DNA of 64,000 bases from Maioricimonas rarisocia (GTDB taxonomy: Bacteria; Planctomycetota; Planctomycetia; Planctomycetales; Planctomycetaceae), in NCBI RefSeq assembly GCF_007747795.1, contig NZ_CP036275.1, positions 2,222,001 to 2,286,000 of the forward strand, read 5' to 3'. Positions 17,966 through 30,921 of the stretch are shown here, in pieces (the first letter of the stretch is position 1; every line of letters begins with the position of its first letter). Made by a program: the position numbers and the translations under genes. Below the pieces are notes generated by a model. It was not told where the DNA came from, did not search any database, and saw nothing but the letters and a program-made list of their open reading frames with translations.

Positions 17966-19111
17966 ACCCCTCACCTGCCGCCGAAACGCCCCCGGCGTCA
18001 TCCCTGTCAGACGCTTGAACACCACATGCATGTACTCCGGATGCTCGAACCCGCACAGCGGTGCGATCTGCTCGGCCGAAAGATCAGTCGTCGCCAGCAG
18101 CTCCCGGGCTTTCTTGATCTGAATGCTGCGGATCTCCTGCTGCGGCGTCCGGCCCAGATACTTCCTTAACTGCCGCTCCAGGGTGCTACGCGACACGCCG
18201 ACCTCGCGGGTGACTTCGTCCACTCGCAGCCCCCGACACGCATGCTGACGAATGAAATGCAGCGCCGCTGCGATCTCCGGATCGTCAATCGCCACCACAT
18301 CCGTCGATTGCCGCGTCGCCACACCCAGCGGCGAGACCCGTTGCTGCGGTTCAGCCGGCGTCTCGTCGTCCATCAGCCGGGACAACAACTCCGCGGCCCG
18401 ATAGCCGACTGCTTCTGCATTCGGGATGACGCTCGACAACGGCGGCGCACTGACCCGGCAGAGCAGCTCGTCGTTATCGACGCCGATCACGGCCACTTCT
18501 TCGGGAACCGCCACATCCTCATGCGAGCAGGCCTCCAGCACATGCAGTCCCCGAATGTCATTACACGCCATGATGCCCACCGGTCGCGGGAAGGAGCGAA
18601 CCCACGTCGCCAGTCGCGTCTGCTCCTCTTCCCACGCCCGGGCACCCGGTCCGTGCCAATGCGAGTTGTAGACGTCGCAATCCCGCCCGGCCTGTCGCAC
18701 TGCATCGACGAACGCCTCTTCCCGTCGCTTCGACCAGGCCTCACTCGTGAAACCACAGAAGCCGAACCGCTCGAATCCCCGTTCCATCAGGTGCTCCGCA
18801 GCCAGCCGCCCGATGGCCGCGTCGTCCGAGCGGATCGAAGGCAGACCCGGATCCGCTCGCCGGTCGGTCAGTTCCACGAGAGGCACCCCCGTCGCTGCGA
18901 CCGCTTCCACCAGAGCCGGTGTCGTCGCCCGCGAGATGATTCCGTCACCCTTCCACGTGGCGAGCCATGAGGGGGGCTTCTTCAGCAGATCCCGCTGCTC
19001 GAGAAACACCGACCACTCGTCGTGCATCCGCATGAAGCGGACGATCCCCGACAGCACCCGCCGGCCATAGCCGGTGGAAGTCTCGACGATGAGGGCGACA
19101 TGGCGTTTCAT
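17957..19111 (-). CDS. XylR-type transcriptional regulator (LacI-like sensor + AraC HTH)
   Basis: 384 residues from the ATG at 19111 (MKRHVALIVETSTGYGRRVL). Residues about 1-270 form a periplasmic-binding-protein/LacI-like sugar-sensing domain: EHLMERGFERFGFCGF, PVGIMACNDIRGLHVLEA, VAVIGVDNDELLC. Residues about 285-384 form an AraC helix-turn-helix pair: VDEVTREVGVSRSTLERQL and AEQIAPLCGFEHPEYMHVVF. The architecture and length match E. coli XylR. It is the most upstream gene of the minus-strand carbohydrate block, so it may activate the dehydrogenase, symporter, GH2 and sulfatase genes in response to a sugar. No operator could be identified by eye. Confidence 0.92.
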   Translation of the reverse strand: MKRHVALIVETSTGYGRRVLSGIVRFMRMHDEWSVFLEQRDLLKKPPSWLATWKGDGIISRATTPALVEAVAATGVPLVELTDRRADPGLPSIRSDDAAIGRLAAEHLMERGFERFGFCGFTSEAWSKRREEAFVDAVRQAGRDCDVYNSHWHGPGARAWEEEQTRLATWVRSFPRPVGIMACNDIRGLHVLEACSHEDVAVPEEVAVIGVDNDELLCRVSAPPLSSVIPNAEAVGYRAAELLSRLMDDETPAEPQQRVSPLGVATRQSTDVVAIDDPEIAAALHFIRQHACRGLRVDEVTREVGVSRSTLERQLRKYLGRTPQQEIRSIQIKKARELLATTDLSAEQIAPLCGFEHPEYMHVVFKRLTGMTPGAFRRQVRGEG

Positions 19112-19381
19112 GCGACACAGCGTAGCAGGCCGGCTCCCACGCGGAATCCGTACGGCCGCACCTGGAGCATGTCCGGTGTCGCTGCAGCAGACGGATTGCC
19201 GGAGCATTCGGCACAAACGGCGAGAGTCAGCGACGACGGTGACCTTCCTGTGCATCCACATATGGTCGAATCGACACACGCGCCGATAAACGGGCGCAGA
19301 GAGGCAGCAGGGCCCGCTGCCAGCCACCACGTCTCAGCCGTGTCCGGCGGGCCTTCGCCAGAACCGTTCGGGGACCTCTCG

Positions 19382-20542
19382 ATGCCTCAGGTGCTTGTCG
19401 TCGACGATACGCAGTCGGCCCGCATGGATGTCATCCGTGCACTCTCCGTTGCCGGAATCTCCGCCATCGAAATCCCGGACGCCCGGGACGCCAGCGCGGC
19501 TGCCCGCCACCATCAGCCCGATCTCATCCTTCTGGACGTGATGATGCCCGGCGTCAACGGGCTCGGTGTGCTCCAGCAGCTCCGCAGCGATCCCCGCACG
19601 TCGCGCATCCCGGTGATTGTCGTCAGTGCGCTCGCCGACTCGAACTTCATCGATGACCTCATGAAGGAGGGGGCAGTCGCCTGTGTCGCCAAACCATTCG
19701 GTCATGCAGAACTCCGAAAGACCGTCCAGGCGGCGCTCGAGACCGAGGCCGATCCCGATCACGACCGTTCCTCCGATGCACCAGGACAGGTCACGGCATT
19801 CATCGGCGCCAAGGGAGGCGTCGGCACGACCACCGTGGCGATCAATGTCGCAGCCACCTGGGCCGACCAGGGTTCGAAGGTTTCCGTAACCGAACTGCGG
19901 ACTGCGACCGGCACGCTCGCCGCACGATTGAACAGGCGAGCCGAGTGGACCCTCGGATCGCTGCTGCAGGCCGGCAGAGCGGGCGAGTACGAGATCGTCA
20001 ACAACCTCCTCGTCGCGGACGAATGTGGCCTCGAACTCCTTTGCGGCCCCCAGCGACCGATACCGCCGGAGCAGATGGATCCCCGTCTCATCACTGGACT
20101 CGTCGACATCCTTGCTGCCCGGTCCCGACACGTCGTCCTTGATCTGGCCGGCGAGAACTCCGAAGCGAACGCCGCGGCACTCGCCATGAGCCATTCGGTC
20201 GTACTCGTCGTCGAGCAGGAACTCACCAGCCTCGTCGCCGCCCGTGCCGTCCGCGACCTGCTGATCGAATGGCGAATCGCCGTCCCCGTCGGCGTTGTCC
20301 TCGTGCAGCACACTCCCTTTACACCGCAGCTGCCGACTCAGGTCATTCAGGCGGAACTCGAATGTGACGTCATCGGTGTGATTCCTCCTGCAGCCGACGT
20401 CCTGGACACTGCCGTCCGGGCCGGACTCCCTCTGATCCTGTCCGAGCCGCAACATCATGCGGCCGTCGCCTGCCGCGAACTCTCTCGGCAGCTCGTGCCG
20501 ATATGGCCCGGTGTTCCGGGACTCGAACGCACCAACGCGTGA
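19382..20542 (+). CDS. CpaE/TadZ-like receiver-ATPase
   Basis: 386 residues from ATG at 19382 (MPQVLVVDDTQSARM); in-frame upstream starts exist (for example 19262), but the receiver domain begins here. Residues 1-120 form a response-regulator receiver with phosphoacceptor D52 in LILLDVMMPG and a late K104 in VAKPFG. Residues about 135-386 form a MinD/ParA-type ATPase with the CpaE-style Walker A FIGAKGGVGTTT and DLAGENSEANAAAL. CpaE proteins help position tight-adherence pilus machinery. No other tad/cpa genes are present in this window, so the gene may act alone or with distant partners. It is divergent from the XylR-type gene. Confidence 0.88.
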   Translation: MPQVLVVDDTQSARMDVIRALSVAGISAIEIPDARDASAAARHHQPDLILLDVMMPGVNGLGVLQQLRSDPRTSRIPVIVVSALADSNFIDDLMKEGAVACVAKPFGHAELRKTVQAALETEADPDHDRSSDAPGQVTAFIGAKGGVGTTTVAINVAATWADQGSKVSVTELRTATGTLAARLNRRAEWTLGSLLQAGRAGEYEIVNNLLVADECGLELLCGPQRPIPPEQMDPRLITGLVDILAARSRHVVLDLAGENSEANAAALAMSHSVVLVVEQELTSLVAARAVRDLLIEWRIAVPVGVVLVQHTPFTPQLPTQVIQAELECDVIGVIPPAADVLDTAVRAGLPLILSEPQHHAAVACRELSRQLVPIWPGVPGLERTNA

Positions 20543-20610
20543 AGAGCGATCACGCCCAGGTGTGCCACCGGCTCCGCCTGCCGCCTTCTGGCGACGTCCC
20601 ACCTCCAACA

Positions 20611-20920
20611 AAAGCCCACCGGCCGCGACCGGCGGGCCCAGCAGCCGTAGCCCAGGCACCGCCTGACGATGCTGCCCGCTCACAGGAAAGCGTTGCTTTC
20701 AATCCTTCCTCCCCGGCTGCTCCAATGCATAAGTGGGGCAGACATTCCTGTCTGCCTGGCACGACGTGCCGTGTCCAGGCGACCTTCCCTATCTCCTGTC
20801 TCCTATCCCTCCCGAGGGTGCCATGCCCTCACGCCGCAGGCGGGTGGGCATGCCGGATATCCCGACAACAGCCGCGACCGTAAACGAGCCGCGACCGTGA
20901 GGGAGCGGAGGGCCCGGCTC
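20611..20920. repeat. Mosaic cluster F-C-A-heptamers-E plus tail
   Basis: F at 20611-20637, C at 20647-20668, A at 20733-20757, a short heptamer tract at 20788-20812, and E at 20814-20853 followed by a tail to about 20912. E plus tail (two CCGCGACCGT motifs, then GTGAGGGAGCGGAGGGC) is nearly identical to 6821-6930. The cluster lies between the convergent CpaE-like and amidohydrolase genes. Confidence 0.8.
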
Positions 20921-20957
20921 GGTCCGTGCATCAGCAGAACCGGGCACGCCCCGAACG

Positions 20958-22706
20958 TCACCGATCGATCGGCAGACGCTTTCCATCGAGGTACGTGGCA
21001 AGCACCCGGGTGTCGCGGATGTCTTCGTCGGGACAGGTGAGCAGATCGCGGTCGACGATGATGAAGTCGGCCCGCTTTCCCTTCTCGAGTGAGCCGATCT
21101 CCTCCTCGGCCCGCATGAGCCAGGCATTGTTGATCGTGTAGAAGCGGATCATCTGCTCCCGTGACAACGCCTGACCGGGATGGAGCTGGCCGTCGAACCA
21201 GCGGGCGCGACGGGTGACCGTCACCCACATCCCCAGAAACGGGTTATACGGGTTCACGCTGCGAAGGGATCCGATCCGCTGCATGTGATCGCTGCCGCCG
21301 CCCACCTTCACGCCGGCTTCGAACAGATCGGCAAGCGGCTGGAACTGTCGCATGCGGTCGTTGCCGAATTGGGTAGCGAGCGTGCGGGTGTCGAGGTACA
21401 GCCAGGCGGGCTGGATGTCGACGCCGACACCGAGCCGTGCGGCCAGGGCGATCGATGAGGGACTCATGAAGTTCGAGTGTGTCACCGTCGAGCGGGTCGA
21501 CTCGATGGGAATCTCTTCGTTGATGCGGGCATAAGCCTCGAGGAGTGCGGCGACGGCAGCATCACCGACGCTGTGAGCAGTAAACGCGAGCCCCCGCTTC
21601 GCGCAGGCCCGCACGAGTTCTTCGAGCCGCTCGCTTTCAATGTAGCGCATGCCGCGATAAGTGGCGTCGTCGATGCCGTAGATCCGGCTGACGCCCCAGG
21701 GCTGCGAGAAATACGCACTGCCGGTCAGCATGCCGCCGTCGAGAAAGACCTTCACGCCAATGATGCCGAGCCGGGGATCGGGATCGGGATCGGTAAAGAG
21801 TGGATCGGCAGCATAGCCGTCGAGACGTTTCCCGATTTCAGCCAGGTCGCCATTGGGGCTGAGGCCGCGGGAGAGCCGCATGCGGACGTTGAGCCGGCCA
21901 TCGGCGAGCAGTCGTTCGTACTGGGCCTGACCCGACTCGCTGCAGTTCCGGTCGATCGCGCCGGTGATGCCCCAGCGATTGTAGTCCTCGAGCAAGGCGG
22001 CAAGGCGATCGTCCCGCTCGGCTTGAGTCAGCTTGCGGCGAGTCGAGTTCGATCGAGTCTTGAGGACGCTGCCCGCACGTCGAATTAGCCCTGTCGGCTC
22101 GCCCGTGGCGGGATCGACCTGCACATTCTCGGGATGGCTGGCGGCAAACTCTCGATCGATGCCGTTCTCCTGCAAAGCCAGCGAATTGACGGAAGCGTCG
22201 GGACCGGTCCGAAACGCGACGGGGTGGTTGGGAGCAGCGGCATCCAGCTCGGCCCGGGTGGGATATCGCTGCTCGCGAAGTCGGGTGATAAAGACCTGCG
22301 AAAGGGTGATCCACTCCCCTTCGGGAACGACTTTCGTCCGCTCACGAACGTAGGCCAGCACGTCGTCGATCGTTTCCATCGCGGGGATGTCGTGATCGGC
22401 TTCGTACATGCTGGCACTGCCGGCATGCACGTGCGAGTCGATCAGTCCCGGCAGGACCATCTGGCCTTTCAGGTCGATGACGTCCGTCTTCTCACCGATG
22501 AACGCATCCATCGACTCGTCACTGCCAATGGCAACGACGCGTCCATCATCGATCGCCATGGCCGAGGCGATGTCGAACGTATCGTTGACCGTGACGATCT
22601 TTCCGCCGCGAAGGACGAGGTCGGCCGGCTCAGCCGCCGCAGCGCTCTCTGAGAGGAGAGGAATGAGACAGCCGACGCAGATGGTGAGACGCACAAGGTT
22701 GACCAC
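20958..22706 (-). CDS. Amidohydrolase family 3 protein (YtcJ-like), secreted
   Basis: 582 residues if started at GTG 22706, which gives the signal peptide VNLVRLTICVGCLIPLLSES and has a G-rich ribosome-binding site. A longer ATG start at 22835 lacks a signal. Metal-site motifs include DSHVHAGS after GQMVLPGLI, KVFLDGGMLTGSAYF in the barrel, TAHSVGDAAV and a late GGGSDHMQRIG. The C-terminal composite beta domain ends LEKGKRADFIIVDRDLL. YtcJ-like amidohydrolases hydrolyse amides or imines of unknown substrates. Export is unusual for many relatives but common in planctomycetes. It lies next to the protease gene on the same strand. Confidence 0.88.
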   Translation of the reverse strand: MVNLVRLTICVGCLIPLLSESAAAAEPADLVLRGGKIVTVNDTFDIASAMAIDDGRVVAIGSDESMDAFIGEKTDVIDLKGQMVLPGLIDSHVHAGSASMYEADHDIPAMETIDDVLAYVRERTKVVPEGEWITLSQVFITRLREQRYPTRAELDAAAPNHPVAFRTGPDASVNSLALQENGIDREFAASHPENVQVDPATGEPTGLIRRAGSVLKTRSNSTRRKLTQAERDDRLAALLEDYNRWGITGAIDRNCSESGQAQYERLLADGRLNVRMRLSRGLSPNGDLAEIGKRLDGYAADPLFTDPDPDPRLGIIGVKVFLDGGMLTGSAYFSQPWGVSRIYGIDDATYRGMRYIESERLEELVRACAKRGLAFTAHSVGDAAVAALLEAYARINEEIPIESTRSTVTHSNFMSPSSIALAARLGVGVDIQPAWLYLDTRTLATQFGNDRMRQFQPLADLFEAGVKVGGGSDHMQRIGSLRSVNPYNPFLGMWVTVTRRARWFDGQLHPGQALSREQMIRFYTINNAWLMRAEEEIGSLEKGKRADFIIVDRDLLTCPDEDIRDTRVLATYLDGKRLPIDR

Positions 22707-22844
22707 AGCGTGCCCCCGGGGCGAATTTGGAAAGCGATCACAGGGCGGATTCGTTCCGAACCGGCAGCGACCCGTTGCTGCTTTCGGGAGGAACCGCTTC
22801 TGCTCCACCTTTCCCGCTCGGGGAGCCGATGTCAACGGCGACCG

Positions 22845-23576
22845 TCAGTCCTTGGTGAGCGTCAGCAGGATGTCGGCATACCACGCGACGTTGAGACCGA
22901 GCGCTTCGTCGATGACGACGTCCCGTGAGCCGACGTCGAGCCGGGCCGAGTGGACGCCGAGCAGCTTCCACGGAAGTTCGCCCAGTCCGGAGTCCTTCCG
23001 GTTGACGCGCATGACGATCGGGGCGCCGCTGGTTCCGCGATGAGTCCGCGCGTCGGTGAGAAAGTAGCCTTCCCCCTTGAAACGCAAACCGAACGACGAG
23101 GCGATGACCGCGTGCCGGGCGACCGGCATGTGGTGCAGCGTGTCGTGAAAGCCCAGAGGGAAGCCGACGACGAGCACCGTGCTGCCGACTTCGACGTGAC
23201 CGCCCGGATCCTGGAGATGTCGCGTCGTGAAGGCATGAAACGCGGCGGTTTCGGGAAGAGCATCCCGCTCGACTTCGATCGCCGCAACGTCGATCTCGCC
23301 GGCCGAATCGAGCCCCTGACGCCAGACGCTCTTCCGGTTCTCATACAGCGGAATCGAGAAGCCGGTCGACTCCGCGGCGTTCTCGGCATCAGTGTGCAGT
23401 TCGATCACGATGCGATCCGGATGGTGGTCGTTCGCTTTGTCGATCACGACGTGCCGGCTGGTGACAAGGAACAGACGCCCGTCCCGCTCGAAGAAGAAGC
23501 CGGTGGCGTTCGTCAGCTGCTGCGTACCCTGATACGTCAGGATGTTGACCGTGGTGAGCAGAATCGATTCGATCAT
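22845..23576 (-). CDS. Trypsin-like serine peptidase domain protein
   Basis: 243 residues without a clear signal peptide. A chymotrypsin-fold catalytic triad is readable: H42 in LVTSRHVV, D96 in GEIDVAAIEV and S183 in THRGTSGAP. No PDZ domain follows, so it is not a DegP-type enzyme; a Trypsin_2-like solitary peptidase fits best. The stretch VVGFPLGFHDTLH is typical of this fold. It ends 138 bp upstream of the amidohydrolase start. Its cellular target is unknown. Confidence 0.8.
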   Translation of the reverse strand: MIESILLTTVNILTYQGTQQLTNATGFFFERDGRLFLVTSRHVVIDKANDHHPDRIVIELHTDAENAAESTGFSIPLYENRKSVWRQGLDSAGEIDVAAIEVERDALPETAAFHAFTTRHLQDPGGHVEVGSTVLVVGFPLGFHDTLHHMPVARHAVIASSFGLRFKGEGYFLTDARTHRGTSGAPIVMRVNRKDSGLGELPWKLLGVHSARLDVGSRDVVIDEALGLNVAWYADILLTLTKD

Positions 23577-23851
23577 GGCGATGTCCGAGTCATCAAATTC
23601 TCCGGCGTCCGCGAGCGGCAGAGGCCGGCTCCAAATCCCGCAAGAGGTATTCTGATCACAAGTGCGGCCCCGGGTAGCGGTGAAACTCCGAGTCAGCGGC
23701 GAATTCTGTCAAGTCCCCCCTGGGGGATTGCCGGGCGATATTTCCTGCGCACCTCCCCCGCCAGGCGATGAGCGGCGCCGTCTGGTCGCGATCGTTCGTG
23801 CGGGAATGCTCTGATGGAGGACACCTGCAGAACAGCGTCTCCAGCACCCGC

Positions 23852-26284
23852 TCACGGGCGCCGTTCAATCCTCATCAGTTCGGCCGTCGCGTAACCATGC
23901 CGGAGAAACGATCGCTCGACGAAACAGGAACCCTGCGTGCTGGGAAGAAACAGGTCCTCGTCACCGTCGCCGTTGAGGTCGACCATCATCACACGAGGCT
24001 GAACGATCGGCGGCAGGCCGGGATCGAAGCCGTCGCCGAAGCCGGCGTTCCCTGAGCCGTCGTTGAGGAATACGCGGACGCGACCGCTGGCCGCGCTGGC
24101 GATGACATCGGGCCAGCCGTCTTCGTTCCAGTCGGTGGCATCGACAAGCCCTCGGATCCCCAGATTGCCGATCTCGACAGGCATGTCGAACCGGGGCTCG
24201 TGCGGAGGTCCGCCGGCATTTCTGAAGAATCGCACAACGCCGTACGTGTCGCCGACGACCAGATCGCGGCGGCCGTCGTGATCGAAGTCTTCGACAGTCA
24301 GGACGGTCCGCGCTCCCTGCAGAGCGCCGAAGTCCTTCTCGGGGTCCCTGTCGAGAGGGCCGACCTTGATCGGCTGACCGCCCGCTTCGAGCCGTATGCC
24401 GGCGAGATCGAATTGCTTTTCGTCACCGGATGAAAGATTCCGATGCAGCCAGACATGCCCGAACCAGTCACCGAACAGCACGTCGACGCGGCCGTCCTGA
24501 TCGAAGTCATCCAGATACGGCCAGAACCAGTCATCGCCGATGCCGGACGGATGGTCGATGTTCTGGCCGGGCGGCAGAACTGAGACGGTCTGACTCCAGC
24601 GGTACGGGTTGCCGACGCCATCGTTGAGGTGGACCGTGTAGCCTCGGACGGCGTCCGGATGTCCATCGTCGTTCCAGTCACGAAACTGGTCGACCGGGAC
24701 CGTGGCCAGTCCCCAGGGAACCTTCAGCGGATCGGCATGCATCCTGAAGTCAGGTCGTTGTGGCGTCCCCACGTTTTCGTAGAGGTAGATGTTCTCCCGG
24801 GCGCTCACGACCAGATCCAGGTCACCATCGTCATCCCAGTCGGCGGCCCGGGGCGTCGCGAGTCGTTCGTGAGGAAATCTTCCCGTGCCGGGGAAGGGAC
24901 GAGGCTCGAGCTCGATCGGTCCGGAGAAGGAGTGCCCGGTGAAGTACTGCAGAAACGTTCGACGATGCTGTTCCTGCTCGTCCGGCTGCAGGTACATCGG
25001 CATATTGCCGGTCAGCAGATCCAGACTGCCGTCGCCATCGAAATCCGCCACACAGGGGGAAGCACACCAGTGCCCGACGTTGAGGGGGCCGTCGCCTGCG
25101 CGGATCGGTCCAACCAGTCGCAGGCGGGGCGTACCCTCTTCGCCCGGCCCGACGTTTTCGTAGAAGAAGATCAGACCGGTGATGTAGCCGCCAGCCAGCA
25201 GATCGACATCTCCGTCGCCGTCCCAGTCGACCGCTTCAGGCACGGGATAGTAGTCCCGGCGAAAGACCCCCTCGCTGCCGCGGGTCAGCGGAGTGAGAGG
25301 AAGCTCGAGTGGCTCGCCGTCCAGTTCGACCGGCCCCCGGTACTCGAGCTGGCGGCGGTCATTCGTGCCGACGTTGCGATAGTAGAGCAGCCGGTTCCAG
25401 TGCGTTCCAACCAGCAGATCCTCGGTGCCGTCGCCATCCCAGTCGACGACGCAGGGAGCCGCTGCGATGCCCGCGTCGAGTGGCTGACCATCCGAAAAGA
25501 CAAAGCGGGCGTATCGGAAGACCGGCTTCTGTCGGGTGCCGAGATTCGGCCACCACAAAACGTGACCGTAGTGCTCTCCCACCAGCAGATCGACAAGACC
25601 GTCACCGTTCCAGTCGGTCAGTTCGACGCGGCTGTGGTCGGCCCCCATCGTCGTGCGGCCGATCGCAGCACATCGAGGGAGCCCATCGCCGACCCACCCT
25701 CGCGGGGGGAGTTGATCCGGCAGTTGTCCTTCCGACAGGAGATTGAAATAGATCGCGTACAGAGTGGGTTTGTTGGTCACCGGCCGGTGCATCCAGACAA
25801 GGCGACCGCTCTCCCAGTCCCCGACAACATTGAAGAAGTACCCTCCTCGTACCCGGGACCGACGCACAATCCGGCCGTCGGTCCGTGAGACCGCGTTGGC
25901 GAACTCGGGAAACTCGTAGGGAATCGCGTCGTCGTACCAGCGAAACGGGCGGCCTGCCGCGTCGGATTCTCCCGTCGGAGACGGCAGCGCCTTGCCGGTC
26001 TGAGGGTCGCAGGCAACCACCCGCAGGGAAGTCAGATCCGGCCGGGCCTCGATCCCGAGACTGTCGAGCTGAGCCTTGAAGTCGATCACACACTCGGCGG
26101 GCCGTTCGTCCTGCTCCCGGTCTCCGAGCGCGACGGCAGGGACCCGGACAAGCAACCGGTACGAGGCGTCGCGGGTCCATTCGATCCTGCTGACCTCCGA
26201 AGCGTCGTCTGCGGCGCACGCTGCCACGCTCCATGCAATTGTGAGAGCGATCGTTCCGGCACAGGTCCGCAGAGCCCTGTTCAT
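23852..26284 (-). CDS. Secreted VCBS/FG-GAP repeat protein
   Basis: 810 residues from ATG at 26284, fixed by the signal peptide MNRALRTCAGTIALTIAWSV. About ten FG-GAP/VCBS calcium-binding repeats follow, for example DWNGDGLVDLLVGEHYG, DWDGDGDVDLLAGGY, DFDGDGSLDLLTGNM, DFDQDGRVDVLFGDWFG and DLNGDGDEDLFLPS, which together would build one or more beta-propellers. Such proteins are common planctomycete exoproteins, possibly in adhesion or ligand binding. No catalytic domain is recognised. The gap 23577-23851 holds nothing that I can identify except a short CCCCCTGGGGG palindrome. Confidence 0.88.
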   Translation of the reverse strand: MNRALRTCAGTIALTIAWSVAACAADDASEVSRIEWTRDASYRLLVRVPAVALGDREQDERPAECVIDFKAQLDSLGIEARPDLTSLRVVACDPQTGKALPSPTGESDAAGRPFRWYDDAIPYEFPEFANAVSRTDGRIVRRSRVRGGYFFNVVGDWESGRLVWMHRPVTNKPTLYAIYFNLLSEGQLPDQLPPRGWVGDGLPRCAAIGRTTMGADHSRVELTDWNGDGLVDLLVGEHYGHVLWWPNLGTRQKPVFRYARFVFSDGQPLDAGIAAAPCVVDWDGDGTEDLLVGTHWNRLLYYRNVGTNDRRQLEYRGPVELDGEPLELPLTPLTRGSEGVFRRDYYPVPEAVDWDGDGDVDLLAGGYITGLIFFYENVGPGEEGTPRLRLVGPIRAGDGPLNVGHWCASPCVADFDGDGSLDLLTGNMPMYLQPDEQEQHRRTFLQYFTGHSFSGPIELEPRPFPGTGRFPHERLATPRAADWDDDGDLDLVVSARENIYLYENVGTPQRPDFRMHADPLKVPWGLATVPVDQFRDWNDDGHPDAVRGYTVHLNDGVGNPYRWSQTVSVLPPGQNIDHPSGIGDDWFWPYLDDFDQDGRVDVLFGDWFGHVWLHRNLSSGDEKQFDLAGIRLEAGGQPIKVGPLDRDPEKDFGALQGARTVLTVEDFDHDGRRDLVVGDTYGVVRFFRNAGGPPHEPRFDMPVEIGNLGIRGLVDATDWNEDGWPDVIASAASGRVRVFLNDGSGNAGFGDGFDPGLPPIVQPRVMMVDLNGDGDEDLFLPSTQGSCFVERSFLRHGYATAELMRIERRP

Positions 26285-26655
26285 GGCATTGTTCCCGGCT
26301 GGCAGTTCGGAGGATTCCTGTTCCGATCGTAACGCCAGCATGGCGGGCAAGCGATCGTCACCATGCAAGGGAGACGTCGGCTGCAGGGCTGTGACGCCCG
26401 CGAAGTCCAACTGCAACCGTATGGCCCCGTCAGCCGTCAGAAGCGGAACGCCGTTGCGTTTCGGCGACAACAGGACGCCGAAAGTGCCAAATCGTCCATA
26501 CCGTTCACGATCGGCGGCCTAGTGTGAAGAGATGTCATTCGGTGAATCCCTGATTCGCCGGGGCCGGGCATCTCCTGTTCCGGCAAAGCCATCGTCCTCT
26601 CTGCCGGCGTCACCTTCTGTGACTGCGCCAGTCCTGTTCCCCTCCGAGACACGTC

Positions 26656-27260
26656 ATGTCGCTCTGGTTACGTGCCGTCTTTGCGCTGTGGGTGTTGACC
26701 ATCTCGGCCGGCGTCACCCTGCTGACCCGTTACGAGAACGCGCCCGGCCCGGTCGCAGCTGCCCCCGCGCTCTGGCCGCGGGAAAGCGACTTTCCTCGGG
26801 AGTCGGGTGCCCGCCAGCTTCTTGTGTTCATTCACCCGCGCTGTGCCTGCACGCGAGCAACGATGCGCGAACTGGAGCGGATTCTCGCACGGTCCCCGCA
26901 GCGGTTGCAGACAAGGGTTGTCATACAGCAGCCGGGCGACGCTTCCGCCGACTGGTGCGAAAGTCCCCTGGTCGAACAGGCACGGTCACTGCCGGGCGTC
27001 GAAGTGGTCCACGACATCGGTGGAATCGAAGCCAGCCGATTCGGGGCGCTGACTTCGGGACAGGCGCTGCTGTTTGCCGCCTCAGGCGAGCTGCTCTTTC
27101 AGGGCGGAATCACGCCCAGTCGTGCCCATTCGGGGGACAACGTGGGACGGACTTCCATCGTGGCACTGCTGGATGAGGCGAAGAATGTCTCCACCCGGGC
27201 AACCACGCATGTCTTCGGATGCAAACTGAACTGTGACGCACGGGCCGAAGGAATGACGCG

Positions 27261-27264
<4 letters not shown>
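26656..27264 (+). CDS. Thioredoxin-like membrane-anchored protein (RedB-like)
   Basis: 202 residues. An N-terminal hydrophobic helix (LWLRAVFALWVLTISAGVTLL) should anchor it in the membrane. A thioredoxin-like region follows, with a cysteine pair C-A-C in FIHPRCACTRATMRELE, an unusual CxC in place of CxxC, and a further Cys in SADWCESP. It resembles proteins called RedB in some delta-proteobacterial and planctomycete annotations; I am not certain of the family name. Its last codons overlap the start of the hybrid kinase gene (ATGA at 27261-27264), so translation is coupled. A redox-sensing or thiol-reporting partner for the kinase is a reasonable inference. Confidence 0.6.
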
Positions 27265-30740
<3,476 letters not shown>

Positions 30741-30803
30741 GTATCGCTCCACGCAATGGCTTCTCGAACGAAAGTTGGAGCCCAAACACCGCCTGACTGG
30801 TGC

Positions 30804-30903
30804 GTAGGGCAGGCTCTGCCTGCCGCCGTTGTAGCCCAGGCACCGCCTGACGAACGCCGACGTCCCATCAAGAACAGAAGCCCACCGGCCGCGACCGGTG
30901 GGC
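30804..30903. repeat. Palindromic elements C-C-F
   Basis: A C variant at 30804-30825 has arms GGCAGGC and GCCTGCC, a paired change from the usual GTCAGGC/GCCTGAC. A second C lies at 30831-30852, and a perfect F (GCCCACCGG-N6-CCGGTGGGC) at 30879-30903. The cluster sits between the convergent kinase and amidohydrolase genes. Confidence 0.8.
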
Positions 30904-30921
30904 CGCTTTGCGATCCGCCCT

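Noticed and set aside
23690-23730. CCCCCTGGGGG palindrome as a terminator
   Set aside because: No T-tract on either strand and no gene ending close enough to need it.
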